From positions 41,376 through 87,609 of the forward strand of contig JAKUOW010000002.1 in NCBI GenBank assembly GCA_022451045.1: DNA of 46,234 bases, in the 5' to 3' direction. The DNA comes from Pirellulales bacterium (lineage in GTDB: Bacteria; Planctomycetota; Planctomycetia; Pirellulales; Pirellulaceae). Positions 26,280 to 35,156 of this stretch are shown here, in pieces. The notes under the pieces are model-generated. The model was not told the DNA's origin and ran no database searches. It saw only the letters and a list, made by a program, of their open reading frames with translations. Each line of letters begins with the position of its first letter. Position 1 is the first letter of the stretch. Made by a program: the position numbers and the translations under genes.

Positions 26280-28121
26280 TCACTTCGCCTCTTTTTCCTT
26301 AAGAGCCGTCTCAAACATTTTCAACTGACGACGCATTTGTTGAGAATCCGGGTCCAGTTCCACAGCTTGTTTCTGGTATTTGATTGCATTCTCAAGATCA
26401 TCCGCCGCGTAATAACATCTGCCGAGTGTGTCCAAGTAGCCGGGTGCATCCTTGCGCAGATCCAATGAACGATGGCTCAGTTTCACCGCTAGCTTGAAGT
26501 CCCCAAACGTATTACCCACAAGCCAGGCATATTGATTACAAACCCTTGCCAGTTCGTAACCCACGGTATCTTTACGACTGACTCCCTCAACCGTTCGATA
26601 CTCCTGCTCCAATTGCTGAATCTCATCAAATTGGTCGGTCACCGTGTTCTCAATTGCATCGCGTGTTCTGGTTTTCCACGCCTCATCGGCTTTCTTAAAA
26701 CGATACATTCCTATCAGCAAATCGCCATCAGTCGGATCGGCAGCAAACCCCTTATTCAGATGCTCCCTTTGCTTATCATAATCCTCTTTGTCTTCACAAT
26801 CGCGTGCGTGAAAATACTCTGCCCGAGAAACCAGCGACTGAGCTGTGCGTTTAAACGTGTCCTTTAAATACCCGTTAATTGTTCGATAGTTTGGATCCTT
26901 TTCATTATTGGCTGCCAACGCCAACGGCATCAGGGTCTCAGCTGCATCGCCATGCTTGAGTAAGTCGTGCTGAAGTTCAGACAAGTTAAATATGGCCCAT
27001 AGATGATAGCCATTGGTCATGCCTGTACTGGTGATGACGTGCTGGAATTCCCGAATCGACCACTCATACAGCATGCGTTGCTTTAACCAGATTGCGGTCT
27101 CAATGTGCATCTGCACATCATCCAACTGCAACTCTAACGCCTGGTCTGCTGTTTGATTAGCTTCATCCATCATGTCTCGTCGCACAAAAGACTCAGCCAG
27201 GCGGTAAACAAGGTCCGGGTATTTTTGAAACTCGCCCGGGAAGCGAATAGCCAACTGCTCGATTCCTTCCCACAGCTCGCGGTCGCTCATCCACTCGACC
27301 ATATCCAACAACGTCTGACGGGTGCCATCAAGCAGGTTAATCATTCGAGCCAGTACTACACTGGCATCGTCCGCCTGACCATGTTCGGTAATCAACTCAT
27401 GTTGCCAACGAAGCATCCGCTGAAGAATCTCCCGGCTGGAATCTCTCGGAAATGTTGCGAGGGTTTGCTCTTCTCGTTCACTCAGTGAGTTCCACGCTTC
27501 GAGTGAATTCGCAGGTTCGGTCAGTGTCTGTGCAAATGTCTCCATCCAGCGTGATCCAACTCTGGCACTTGGCCCGCAAATGCTGATCAGGGTTTCGGCC
27601 AGCTGTTCACGATCTTCCGCCTCCTCCGGTTCGTTGTACTGGATGATTCCCAGCGCCGCGATCTTCGAGAGTTTGGTATCCGATTCGTAACGGACCATCC
27701 GTGTCAGCGGAATAATGCCTTCACGGTTCTTGAGCTTCGTCAATTGCTCGATTCGGATTCGTCGTTCCGAAACGTGCTGCTCGCCGTACTCCTTAAGAAT
27801 CTTCGCCACGCTCGTTGGATCCTTGGGCTCAATCCAGCGAACTTTCATGCTTCGTACAAGATAAGTTGCTCGCTTGGCGATCTCGATGTCATCGTTGTAA
27901 CGTGCAGCATGCAGTGCATCGAACGCGACCAGGCCCAACTCCTTGAGTTTCTGCTGAGCGAGTTCACGTCGGTCAAAGTCATCGTCGCCAAGTCGTGCAA
28001 TCAAGGTGAGCAATTCCTGCTCTGCAACAGCTGATGGCTCCAGCGTCTCCTGTTGTGCAATGACAGCATTTGCACTGACAGAAAACAAAATCGCGATCAA
28101 ATAATACCTGGCGCTTCGCAT
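26280..28121 (-). CDS. Exported HEAT/TPR repeat protein
   Basis: The ATG at 28121 gives a 613-residue protein with a signal peptide (MRSARYYLIAILFSVSANAVIA then QQ), so it is exported. The N-terminal third has HEAT-like helical pairs (LIARLGDDDFDRRELAQQKL, MVRYESDTKLSKIAALGIIQ). The C-terminal part from about 290 onward has TPR-like units (DEANQTADQALELQLDDVQM, GYLDTLGRCYYAADDLENAI with YQKQAVELDPDSQQ). Such proteins act as scaffolds. A TTG four codons earlier (28133) is possible but less likely, because the signal peptide begins at the ATG. The neighbour downstream on the opposite side is the lipoprotein at 28241. No enzyme motif was seen. Confidence 0.75.
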   Translation of the reverse strand: MRSARYYLIAILFSVSANAVIAQQETLEPSAVAEQELLTLIARLGDDDFDRRELAQQKLKELGLVAFDALHAARYNDDIEIAKRATYLVRSMKVRWIEPKDPTSVAKILKEYGEQHVSERRIRIEQLTKLKNREGIIPLTRMVRYESDTKLSKIAALGIIQYNEPEEAEDREQLAETLISICGPSARVGSRWMETFAQTLTEPANSLEAWNSLSEREEQTLATFPRDSSREILQRMLRWQHELITEHGQADDASVVLARMINLLDGTRQTLLDMVEWMSDRELWEGIEQLAIRFPGEFQKYPDLVYRLAESFVRRDMMDEANQTADQALELQLDDVQMHIETAIWLKQRMLYEWSIREFQHVITSTGMTNGYHLWAIFNLSELQHDLLKHGDAAETLMPLALAANNEKDPNYRTINGYLKDTFKRTAQSLVSRAEYFHARDCEDKEDYDKQREHLNKGFAADPTDGDLLIGMYRFKKADEAWKTRTRDAIENTVTDQFDEIQQLEQEYRTVEGVSRKDTVGYELARVCNQYAWLVGNTFGDFKLAVKLSHRSLDLRKDAPGYLDTLGRCYYAADDLENAIKYQKQAVELDPDSQQMRRQLKMFETALKEKEAK

Positions 28122-28187
28122 TTTTAAAGCCAAGTTACACCTAAAAAGTGTGAGTGGTTGTGAACATTCGAATTATAGCGACTTGTT

Positions 28188-28223
28188 GCCAGATGTCATA
28201 AGTCAACAGCAGATGCCATCTGC
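28188..28223. repeat. Third copy of the CATAAGT repeat plus short palindrome
   Basis: GCCAGATGTCATAAGT at 28188-28203 differs by one base from GCCAGGTGTCATAAGT at 8255-8270. It is followed by the hairpin GCAGAT-GCC-ATCTGC at 28209-28223. The copy lies in the short spacer between two minus-strand genes. This shows the repeat is dispersed and not specific to the regulator locus. Confidence 0.65.
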
Positions 28224-28240
28224 CATGACACCCCAAGGCC

Positions 28241-29809
28241 CTAAGGTGTGATCACGATACTCAGCGTGCCACGATTATCATGCAACTCAGCCGGATGATC
28301 ATTTATACGCAAGTAGAGCACACCGGCACCTTCGGTATGTAATTCATTACTGCTGCCAACGCTGGCCATATTTACCAAACCGGTGAGACCGTTTTCCATT
28401 GGGTTGTCCACAGCAGCAATGAGCTCACCAAGCGGACGCTTGTTATGATACCGCAATGTCACACCATCAGCCGTGCAAGGCCATTCAAGCTCTTCGCCAT
28501 CACGAACCTCTCTGGCAATGACAAAATCACCTGTAGCGGTGATTGTGACTTTTTGGCCGGCTGCCAATCGCAGACCGGTCGATTGCCAGCCGCGATCAAC
28601 TGACAAATCAATAGTCAAAGAGTCCCCATCCGGATCGAGTGAATTAGTCGGTTTAGACACGATGGACTCTCTCTTTAAATCGAATCCATAGTCCATGTTG
28701 AGCACAAACCATTGCCACTGCTGCCTCGCCAGGTGCCAGTCATCACCAAGGGCCTGTATCAGTCCAAGTGAGAAGACTTCATTCGATTCGCTTACATGTG
28801 CAATACGGTCACGAAATGCCTTGCTGAAACGGGGATCGTTTTCAAGCATCGCCGTGGCAGCCCAACACCAGCCGTACGGGCGTACATCCAAATGTGCATT
28901 GCTGCCATAACGCATCACATCTTCCAACATGCGGCCCTGATTCTGAGCTATATCATCCTTCACAATTTTCACCCGACCCCAATAGGGAACATCATCACGG
29001 GAAGCGGGAACGATGTTGAGAGTAAGTTTTTCATCGACCCAGCGGTGAGTTCCCAGCAACTCCGCCAACCCTTCCATGTACCAGGGTGGTCCACCGCCGT
29101 CGAGAAACGCAAGCATGAAGTTGTGCGTACCTTCATGGAGCAGCAAGTGCCGCCGATAGTATTCGCTTGGTTGTTCAAACAGGAACACGGTCTTGCCGTA
29201 ACTATATCCGTGTTTAAATTCCGGTAGAAGTTTTGGAATTAAACCCGCCTTATCAAACCTGGCGCGATCTTTGATTACACAAGCTCTAATCTTCCAATCC
29301 TTTACCGCTTCGGAATCCACCTCGAAGTATTCGCACCACTGCGGAATAGCCTGATTAAATACCTTTGGTAAGTCGCTCAGATCAATGGACTCGGGTAGAT
29401 CAGTAAACAGTTCCACATGGTCGGAATCCAACACTCGTATTCCGTTTGCTTTTACGCGCTCGAGATCCACTGGATTCTCTTCCGCCTGTTGTCTGGGGCC
29501 TGCAATTTGAACAGGCAATGCTCCTTCCCCATCATCCATCGGATCCGCTTCCTGATCAGGATTGAATTGAGGTTTCGTCGGTTCAGATTGCCCTATCTGG
29601 CGATCGCTTTCCAGTTGGGTGATGGCATCGTCACGCGATTCACTGGGACTTGATGTTACAGGTTGGTCGTTACCGATAGCGTTTAGTAGCTTTTCAGCCG
29701 CAGCTGCAGCGTCTGTTTCAGAGACACTACCGTTTGGCTCGCTCGTTGTTTCACCGCCACAACCGATCGACAGTAATAAGAGTAAACAGAGAATTACAAA
29801 TCGGTTCAT
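28241..29809 (-). CDS. Lipoprotein with HEXXH metalloprotease-like and lectin-like domains
   Basis: The 522-residue protein starts with a lipoprotein signal peptide (LLLLSIGC, Cys17), so it is membrane-anchored outside the cytoplasm. A low-complexity acidic/Ser-rich linker runs to about residue 115. The central domain contains HEGTH (225-229) followed by GGGPPWYMEGLAE, with Glu246 and Glu250 as possible third zinc ligands, as in gluzincin peptidases; it resembles DUF1570-type secreted proteins. The C-terminal domain (about 385-522), with TGLRLAAGQKVTITATGDF, PLGELIAAV and LYLRINDHPAELHDNRGTL, resembles the calcium-binding PA-IL (LecA) galactose lectin. A binding module that holds a protease at carbohydrate is a reasonable guess. 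Confidence 0.75.
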   Translation of the reverse strand: MNRFVILCLLLLLSIGCGGETTSEPNGSVSETDAAAAAEKLLNAIGNDQPVTSSPSESRDDAITQLESDRQIGQSEPTKPQFNPDQEADPMDDGEGALPVQIAGPRQQAEENPVDLERVKANGIRVLDSDHVELFTDLPESIDLSDLPKVFNQAIPQWCEYFEVDSEAVKDWKIRACVIKDRARFDKAGLIPKLLPEFKHGYSYGKTVFLFEQPSEYYRRHLLLHEGTHNFMLAFLDGGGPPWYMEGLAELLGTHRWVDEKLTLNIVPASRDDVPYWGRVKIVKDDIAQNQGRMLEDVMRYGSNAHLDVRPYGWCWAATAMLENDPRFSKAFRDRIAHVSESNEVFSLGLIQALGDDWHLARQQWQWFVLNMDYGFDLKRESIVSKPTNSLDPDGDSLTIDLSVDRGWQSTGLRLAAGQKVTITATGDFVIAREVRDGEELEWPCTADGVTLRYHNKRPLGELIAAVDNPMENGLTGLVNMASVGSSNELHTEGAGVLYLRINDHPAELHDNRGTLSIVITP

Positions 29810-29829
29810 CAGGAAAGGAAGCTCCGTGG

Positions 29830-31071
29830 CTAGATTCCACGACGATACTTTTTCTTGGGTCGTTTCATCAGTGAATCTGGTGGTGCCGGAGGCGGAGCCT
29901 GATCTTCGGTCGGCTCATAGCCTTCAATTTTATCCCGGGTTAATTCCCTGTTGATACGATGTTCTATCGCCGAAAGGAACTTTCGCTCTTCGCGGCTAAC
30001 AAAAGTATACGCAACACCTTCAGCGCCCATGCGACCGGTACGACCAATTCGGTGTACATAGTCATCACAGTCCTGCGGCGTATCGTAATTAATTATGTGC
30101 GAGATACTGGACACATCGATTCCACGACCAATCACATCGGTTGCCACTAGGAAACGGAGCCGTTCACCACGGAAATTCTGCATTACCTTATTACGGGCAC
30201 CCTGCGACATATCACCATGAATTGCGCCCGCATCGTCAAATACACGGCACAGCTTCCGGTTTACCTGATCGGTACGTCGCTTAGTCCTGCAAAATACGAT
30301 TGCCTGAGTCGGATCTTCTCGTTCGATCAGTTTTAGCAAGAGATCAAACTTGTGCTCTTCGGCAATCGTGAAGTGAAATTGATCAATCGTATCGCCTGAA
30401 ACGTGTTGTGAAGAAAAGTTAAGCAAGGTTGGTTCGTACATGTACTGCTCTGCCAACGCCTGTATCGGTGGTGGCATCGTAGCGCTTAATAGGAGCGTCT
30501 GGCGATCACTTCGTTTACAACGTCGCAGGATCTTTTCGATATCGGGGCGAAATCCGATATCAAGCATTCGGTCAGCTTCATCTAAAATCGTGCACCAAAT
30601 CTGGCGAAGGTCGAGTGTGCCGCGCTGGATGTGGTCAATAACGCGACCGGGTGTACCAACAACAACTTGTACACCACGTTTGAGCTTATCGATCTGGTCC
30701 TTGATCGATACCCCTCCGTAGATGGCCTCGATGGTAATTCCCTGACCGTGTGCCAGTTTTCGAAACTCATCACGGACCTGCAGTGACAATTCACGTGTTG
30801 GAACAAGCACGATAGCTTGCGGCTCGTGAATTTCCTCCGGATCAGCAAGTTGCTCAAGAACTGGAATAGCAAAGGCCGCGGTTTTACCTGTACCGGTTCG
30901 TGCCTGCCCAATAACATCCAAACCTTCCAGTGCTTTTGGGATAACACCAGACTGTACGGGGGATGGTTCTTCGTACCCAGCTCGTTCAAGAGCTTTCATC
31001 ATCACGTCGGAAAGCTCCATTGACTCAAATCGTTCAAGAAAACTCTCGCTGGCCGTCGGATCACTACTCAT
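29830..31071 (-). CDS. DEAD-box ATP-dependent RNA helicase
   Basis: The 413-residue cytoplasmic helicase has all core motifs: Q motif EEPSPVQSGVIP, Walker A ARTGTGKT (57-64), PTRELSLQV, GTPGRVIDH, ILDEADRMLDIGF, LLSATMP, the C-terminal VFCRTKRRTD, VATDVIGRGIDV, and HRIGRTGRMG. The short C-terminal tail is basic and Pro-rich (APPPAPPDS, KRPKKKYRRGI), as in RhlE/CshA-type cold-shock or ribosome/mRNA-decay helicases. Which member it is cannot be read. It lies 20 bases upstream of the lipoprotein gene and is divergent from glyA. Confidence 0.94.
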   Translation of the reverse strand: MSSDPTASESFLERFESMELSDVMMKALERAGYEEPSPVQSGVIPKALEGLDVIGQARTGTGKTAAFAIPVLEQLADPEEIHEPQAIVLVPTRELSLQVRDEFRKLAHGQGITIEAIYGGVSIKDQIDKLKRGVQVVVGTPGRVIDHIQRGTLDLRQIWCTILDEADRMLDIGFRPDIEKILRRCKRSDRQTLLLSATMPPPIQALAEQYMYEPTLLNFSSQHVSGDTIDQFHFTIAEEHKFDLLLKLIEREDPTQAIVFCRTKRRTDQVNRKLCRVFDDAGAIHGDMSQGARNKVMQNFRGERLRFLVATDVIGRGIDVSSISHIINYDTPQDCDDYVHRIGRTGRMGAEGVAYTFVSREERKFLSAIEHRINRELTRDKIEGYEPTEDQAPPPAPPDSLMKRPKKKYRRGI

Positions 31072-31204
31072 ATATGTCGATTCAAACTACTTAATGGTCT
31101 TTTATTTTTGCTTCTTTCTATAGATTGCAATGTACACCAAACATGAAAAGTCAAATAGGCGGAAAGTCTACGCGCTGTTGTCATGAGACCTGACTTATGT
31201 AGGC

Positions 31205-31233
31205 TTGCACATTTCGCATTTGCTTTCCACAAT
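31205..31233 (+). promoter_or_regulatory. Weak sigma-70 promoter candidate for glyA
   Basis: TTGCAC is followed after 17 bases by CACAAT. It lies 64 bases upstream of the glyA start in the divergent spacer. The -10 element is a poor match, so this is only a candidate. The spacer also holds an isolated CTGACTTATG at 31190 that resembles the repeat family. Confidence 0.2.
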
Positions 31234-31296
31234 GCACGCAACGACAGGCAATTGGCACGGCCAGAGCAATCTCAAGAACCTCAGAAAGTATTTAAA

Positions 31297-32541
31297 ATGA
31301 GCCAGTTACAGGCACAGGATCCGGAACTATTCGCATCAATTGCCGCAGAGCAGGAGCGACAGCGTGATGGGCTGGAATTAATCGCTAGCGAAAACTATAC
31401 CAGTCGCGCGATCATGGAAGCTCAGGGAAGTGTCCTTACCAACAAATACGCTGAGGGTTATCCGGGGCGGCGATACTACGGCGGTTGCGTTCATGTCGAC
31501 ACAGCAGAATCTCTGGCAATTCAGCGGGCCAAAGATCTGTTCGGCGCTGAATGTGTCAACGTCCAGCCGCATTCAGGATCACAGGCAAATATGTCCGTTT
31601 ACCTGAGTGTTTTAAAGCCCGGCGACAAAGTATTGGGTATGGATCTGGCTCATGGTGGCCACTTAACCCATGGCATGCACTTGAATATCTCCGGCATTCT
31701 CTATGACTTTGTCGGTTACGGTGTTGACGAGCAAACGCATCGCATTGACTTCGACAATCTCGCCGCGCTGGCCAAAGAACATCGACCCAAGTTGATTGTG
31801 GCAGGAGCAAGCGCCTATCCGCGGGAAATCGATCACCCTCGCTTTAAAGAAATCGCCGATGAAGTCGGAGCAATGTTGTTTGTCGATATGGCTCACTATG
31901 CCGGCCTCGTAGCCGGTGGCGTACATAACAACCCGGTAGGCGTGGCAGATTTTGTGACAACCACCACTCATAAGACGCTACGTGGCCCGCGTGGTGGAAT
32001 GGTCATCTGTGGTGCTGATCATGAGAAAATTGTTAACCGAAGTGTCTTCCCCGGACTGCAGGGTGGTCCGCTGATGCACGTCATTGCCGGTAAAGCAGTT
32101 TGTTTTGGTGAAGCACTAAAGGACGACTTCAAGCAATATGCAAAGGACGTCGTCGAAAATGCAAGGGTGTTAGCCGAGACGCTGACAGCCGGTGGCATGT
32201 CACTTGTAAGCGGTGGAACCGATAATCACCTAATGTTGGTGGACGTAACGTCTGTCGGCACCGGTGGCGCCACAGCTGAAGATGTACTCGATGCCTGTGG
32301 TATCACCGCAAACAAGAACATGATTCCTTATGATCAACGAAAACCTGTGGACCCATCGGGGATTCGCGTCGGGACACCTGCTCTCACATCCCGGGGAATG
32401 GGTACCGAAGAAATGAAACTTGTTGGAAACTGGATTGTCGAATCGCTCAAGGCTGTTGAAGACGGCGAGTTACACAGCAAAATTCGTCAGGATGTCAGTG
32501 AGCTGTGCAAGCAATTCCCTGTTCCCGCAGATTTGGTGTAA
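31297..32541 (+). CDS. glyA: Serine hydroxymethyltransferase
   Basis: GlyA is a PLP enzyme that converts serine and tetrahydrofolate to glycine and methylene-THF, the main source of one-carbon units. From the ATG at 31297 the protein has 414 residues, the normal size. Motifs are [34 protein letters not shown], the PLP-ring region HSGSQANM, the Asp of VDMAHYAGL, and [11 protein letters not shown] with the PLP-binding Lys226. The reading frame is open back to 31183, but the 38 extra residues ([13 protein letters not shown]...) look non-coding and are not part of the family. The response regulator follows 64 bases later. Confidence 0.97.
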   Translation: MSQLQAQDPELFASIAAEQERQRDGLELIASENYTSRAIMEAQGSVLTNKYAEGYPGRRYYGGCVHVDTAESLAIQRAKDLFGAECVNVQPHSGSQANMSVYLSVLKPGDKVLGMDLAHGGHLTHGMHLNISGILYDFVGYGVDEQTHRIDFDNLAALAKEHRPKLIVAGASAYPREIDHPRFKEIADEVGAMLFVDMAHYAGLVAGGVHNNPVGVADFVTTTTHKTLRGPRGGMVICGADHEKIVNRSVFPGLQGGPLMHVIAGKAVCFGEALKDDFKQYAKDVVENARVLAETLTAGGMSLVSGGTDNHLMLVDVTSVGTGGATAEDVLDACGITANKNMIPYDQRKPVDPSGIRVGTPALTSRGMGTEEMKLVGNWIVESLKAVEDGELHSKIRQDVSELCKQFPVPADLV

Positions 32542-32605
32542 CATGAGAAAGTTGCGGCGAGGTAATTTCTTGCTGTGAGTACATTGATGAATAACTGGTT
32601 TATAT

Positions 32606-33040
32606 ATGTCTGATACCAATCGCGTACTTATCGCTGATGATAACGCTGCAAACTGCGAGTTATTGGAAGCATATCTGGCTCAACTAGATTGTGAGATCGA
32701 GTTTGCTACCGATGGTCAGGATACACTGGACAAGGTAGAGAGCTTTGGGCCGGATTTAATTCTGCTTGATGTAATGATGCCGCGACTGAGCGGATTTGAA
32801 GTCTGCAAGATTCTAAAAGATGATCCGGAAAAGCGGCGGATCATGATTCTCATGGTGACAGCTCTCAACGAAATCGGGGACATCGAACGTGCTGTTAAGG
32901 CCGGAACAGATGATTTCTTATCAAAACCGGTCAACCAGATCGAACTACTTAAGCGTGTAGAGAATATGCTTAAGCTGAAGGATGTTACTGACGAGGTGGA
33001 ACGTCTGCGACAATATATTGAGCAGATGGAAAGCCAGTAG
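32606..33040 (+). CDS. Stand-alone receiver-domain response regulator
   Basis: The 144-residue protein is one receiver domain with a short C-terminal coiled coil (DEVERLRQYIEQMESQ) and no output domain. The phosphorylation site is Asp55 in LILLDVMMPRLSG; Asp11/Asp12, Thr85 (MVTAL) and Lys107 (SKPV) complete the active site. The receiver resembles those of PleD-type and DivK-type proteins. No histidine kinase is in the window, so the signal is unknown. It lies between glyA and a HEAT-like gene on the same strand. The ribosome binding site is weak. Confidence 0.9.
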   Translation: MSDTNRVLIADDNAANCELLEAYLAQLDCEIEFATDGQDTLDKVESFGPDLILLDVMMPRLSGFEVCKILKDDPEKRRIMILMVTALNEIGDIERAVKAGTDDFLSKPVNQIELLKRVENMLKLKDVTDEVERLRQYIEQMESQ

Positions 33041-33092
33041 CACTTAGCATCTAACTGTTAAACCCAAACAGCCGTTATAAACCCTAACATCT

Positions 33093-34619
33093 ATGCCAAA
33101 TCCTGAAATTCAGGCCATTCTCGGATTCCTCACTCAGCCCGGAAGCACTCCCTGGCCGATCGCCACAGAAACGTGGCTCACACTTTGCGATGAAAGTGAA
33201 ATAGAGGAGTTGATGGACTCGCTATGTGCCATCTCGCCACCATTAGCGCCAGAACAACATCAGTATTGGGATTGGCTGGTCGATCAAATCCTCACTCGCC
33301 TCGCCGCTCAGCCAGCATGGGAGTGCATGTTTAGAACTGATTTATTCACAAGTCTTTATGCCCATCTAGGTGCAACAAGCAAATCACGAAATCAGTTAGT
33401 TCAATTCCTCGCAAAACGCGCTTTCCAGGAGGATCTGCAGGCTGTTGTCGAAGTCATAACAACCGACCCACCTATAGATGAATTACATGTCGGGACAGCA
33501 CTCGCACCGCTCATCCAAAACTCGGATCTTGAATGGGAATTGATCTTCCCCGCACTTCTTGACGGGATCAGTAATCCGACCACCGCTGCTAGCATTCTGG
33601 ACTTGGCAAATTTCGCCACCCGCAAAGATCACCTGCCAGCTCATCCTGCCGGTGATATGGTGCCTCATCTCAACCTGATGCTCTCCACAATTGTGAAACA
33701 GCTCGACGTCCTGTCTGAAACTCAGGCGAGTCCAAATGATATGCACGATGTGGCGCAACAAGTCGAACAAGCCGTGGCACTGGCTGTTTCATTATGCGAT
33801 TCCTTGTCACTGATAAGCGATGAGTCGAGCACGCCAGCACTATATCAGGCAATGGGGCTTACTCACCGCCGTGTGCAAACTGAAGCAGCTGCCGCACTCG
33901 CCAGACTCGGTGAAGCTGACGGTGAAACACACCTGATTGAAATGGCAAGTCAACCTGCCTCCAGACTACGTGTCATTCAATATGCCCGGGAGTTAGGGAT
34001 TGAATCCAAACTAGACCCGTCATTGGTCACCGAATCTGCTGTTGCAGAAAGCCAACTCGCTCTGTTTTTATCCGAGCCAACCCAACTTGGCTTTCCTCCG
34101 CAGGTGCTTGAAATAATTGAGTCCCGCACATGCTTCTGGCCTGGGTATGACGATCCAGTCACCAATCACCTGATTCGATTCCGATACGAAATGGGTGAAA
34201 TGAGTTATGAAAACATTGGAATTGCCGGGGCCATGACATTCGCCATAAGCGAGGATTTAGGTGCCCTCAGTCCTGATGAAGCATATGCCTACTTTGCAGG
34301 CATACACGCTGAACATGATGACATTTATGAGCTTGCGATTGATCAACTCACAGAGCCGCAACGGATTGATGCAGACCGGTGCGAGCGAAGAATTCATGAT
34401 TCCGGATTTAAGGGTGTTGAACCTGTGCTTCTAGGTCGCCTCTTCGAACGCACCGCACTGGTTGCTGTTGCAACAAAGGACGGTAATTCCGGATTTGTCA
34501 TTGCCAGTGCTGAAGAGATTCAGTGGGTCAATCAGCCACCATCCCCGCGACCCATCACCGCATATCAGGCATACGACATCTACAAGGGCACCGTATTACT
34601 AAGCACCTTCAATCCGTAG
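33093..34619 (+). CDS. HEAT-repeat-like cytoplasmic protein, unknown function
   Basis: The 508-residue protein has no signal peptide. It is almost wholly helical; alpha-solenoid features are visible in ALYQAMGLTHRRVQTEAAAA with LARLGEADGETHLIEMA, and in the blocks before it. The C-terminal part (about 350-508) contains YDDPVTNHLIRFRYEMGEMS and may be a separate globular domain, ending in ITAYQAYDIYKGTVLL. No catalytic motif is clear. It may be an assembly or docking protein. It follows the response regulator by 52 bases and precedes a thioredoxin lipoprotein by 18 bases. Confidence 0.65.
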   Translation: MPNPEIQAILGFLTQPGSTPWPIATETWLTLCDESEIEELMDSLCAISPPLAPEQHQYWDWLVDQILTRLAAQPAWECMFRTDLFTSLYAHLGATSKSRNQLVQFLAKRAFQEDLQAVVEVITTDPPIDELHVGTALAPLIQNSDLEWELIFPALLDGISNPTTAASILDLANFATRKDHLPAHPAGDMVPHLNLMLSTIVKQLDVLSETQASPNDMHDVAQQVEQAVALAVSLCDSLSLISDESSTPALYQAMGLTHRRVQTEAAAALARLGEADGETHLIEMASQPASRLRVIQYARELGIESKLDPSLVTESAVAESQLALFLSEPTQLGFPPQVLEIIESRTCFWPGYDDPVTNHLIRFRYEMGEMSYENIGIAGAMTFAISEDLGALSPDEAYAYFAGIHAEHDDIYELAIDQLTEPQRIDADRCERRIHDSGFKGVEPVLLGRLFERTALVAVATKDGNSGFVIASAEEIQWVNQPPSPRPITAYQAYDIYKGTVLLSTFNP

Positions 34620-34637
34620 TCATTTTACGAGAATTCA

Positions 34638-35141
34638 ATGCGTCACTTTTTTACACTTCGCACGGCGCTTAATGTCGGATTGCTGGCAATTCTCATTTCC
34701 GGCTGTTCGCAACCACCGGGGTCTGAGTTTATCGGTAAGACCTTCACACTCAACGGCAAGACTGTTGATGCACAATCCGTTAACTGGGAAGACTACGCCG
34801 GCAATGTTGTGCTTGTAGACTTCTGGGCAACCTGGTGCGGGCCGTGCAGAGCTGAACAACCGAAACTCAAAGAGTTATATGAAGAACTGCAACATGATGG
34901 ATTTCTCGTCGTCGGTGTTTGTATGGATCAGAAACTTGATCCAGTCAAACCCTTCGAGGACGCACATGAACTGCCATGGAAAAGTATCGTTGGGCCGGAA
35001 GCATGGCAAAAAGCGCTAGACTACGAAGTACAGTACATTCCGCGAATGATGCTCGTGGACCGTGACTCCCGAATCATTGCATCTGATCGAGGCGTGGAAG
35101 AAATCGCCAGTGAAGTGTATGACGCCGTCCGCAGTCGCTAG
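34638..35141 (+). CDS. TlpA-like thioredoxin-fold lipoprotein
   Basis: The 167-residue protein has a lipoprotein signal peptide with LISGC (Cys23) and a thioredoxin fold with the active-site motif WCGPC (Cys67 and Cys70), preceded by VLVDFWATWCGPC. Later YIPRMMLVDRDSRI carries the cis-Pro. This is the TlpA/ResA-type layout: a membrane-anchored, extracytoplasmic reductase that reduces disulfides, often in cytochrome c maturation. That fits the multi-CxxCH proteins in the operon downstream, but the link is inference. It ends 15 bases before the convergent PmoA-like gene. Confidence 0.88.
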   Translation: MRHFFTLRTALNVGLLAILISGCSQPPGSEFIGKTFTLNGKTVDAQSVNWEDYAGNVVLVDFWATWCGPCRAEQPKLKELYEELQHDGFLVVGVCMDQKLDPVKPFEDAHELPWKSIVGPEAWQKALDYEVQYIPRMMLVDRDSRIIASDRGVEEIASEVYDAVRSR

Positions 35142-35156
35142 CCAAACTCAAGTTCG

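Noticed and set aside
28134-28240. Intrinsic terminator for the lipoprotein gene at 28241
   Set aside because: A pairing ACACC/GGTGT exists after the stop, but it depends on G-U pairs and has no U-tract.
31183-31296. N-terminal extension of glyA by 38 codons
   Set aside because: The extra residues do not match the family and the normal protein starts at [15 protein letters not shown] (31297).
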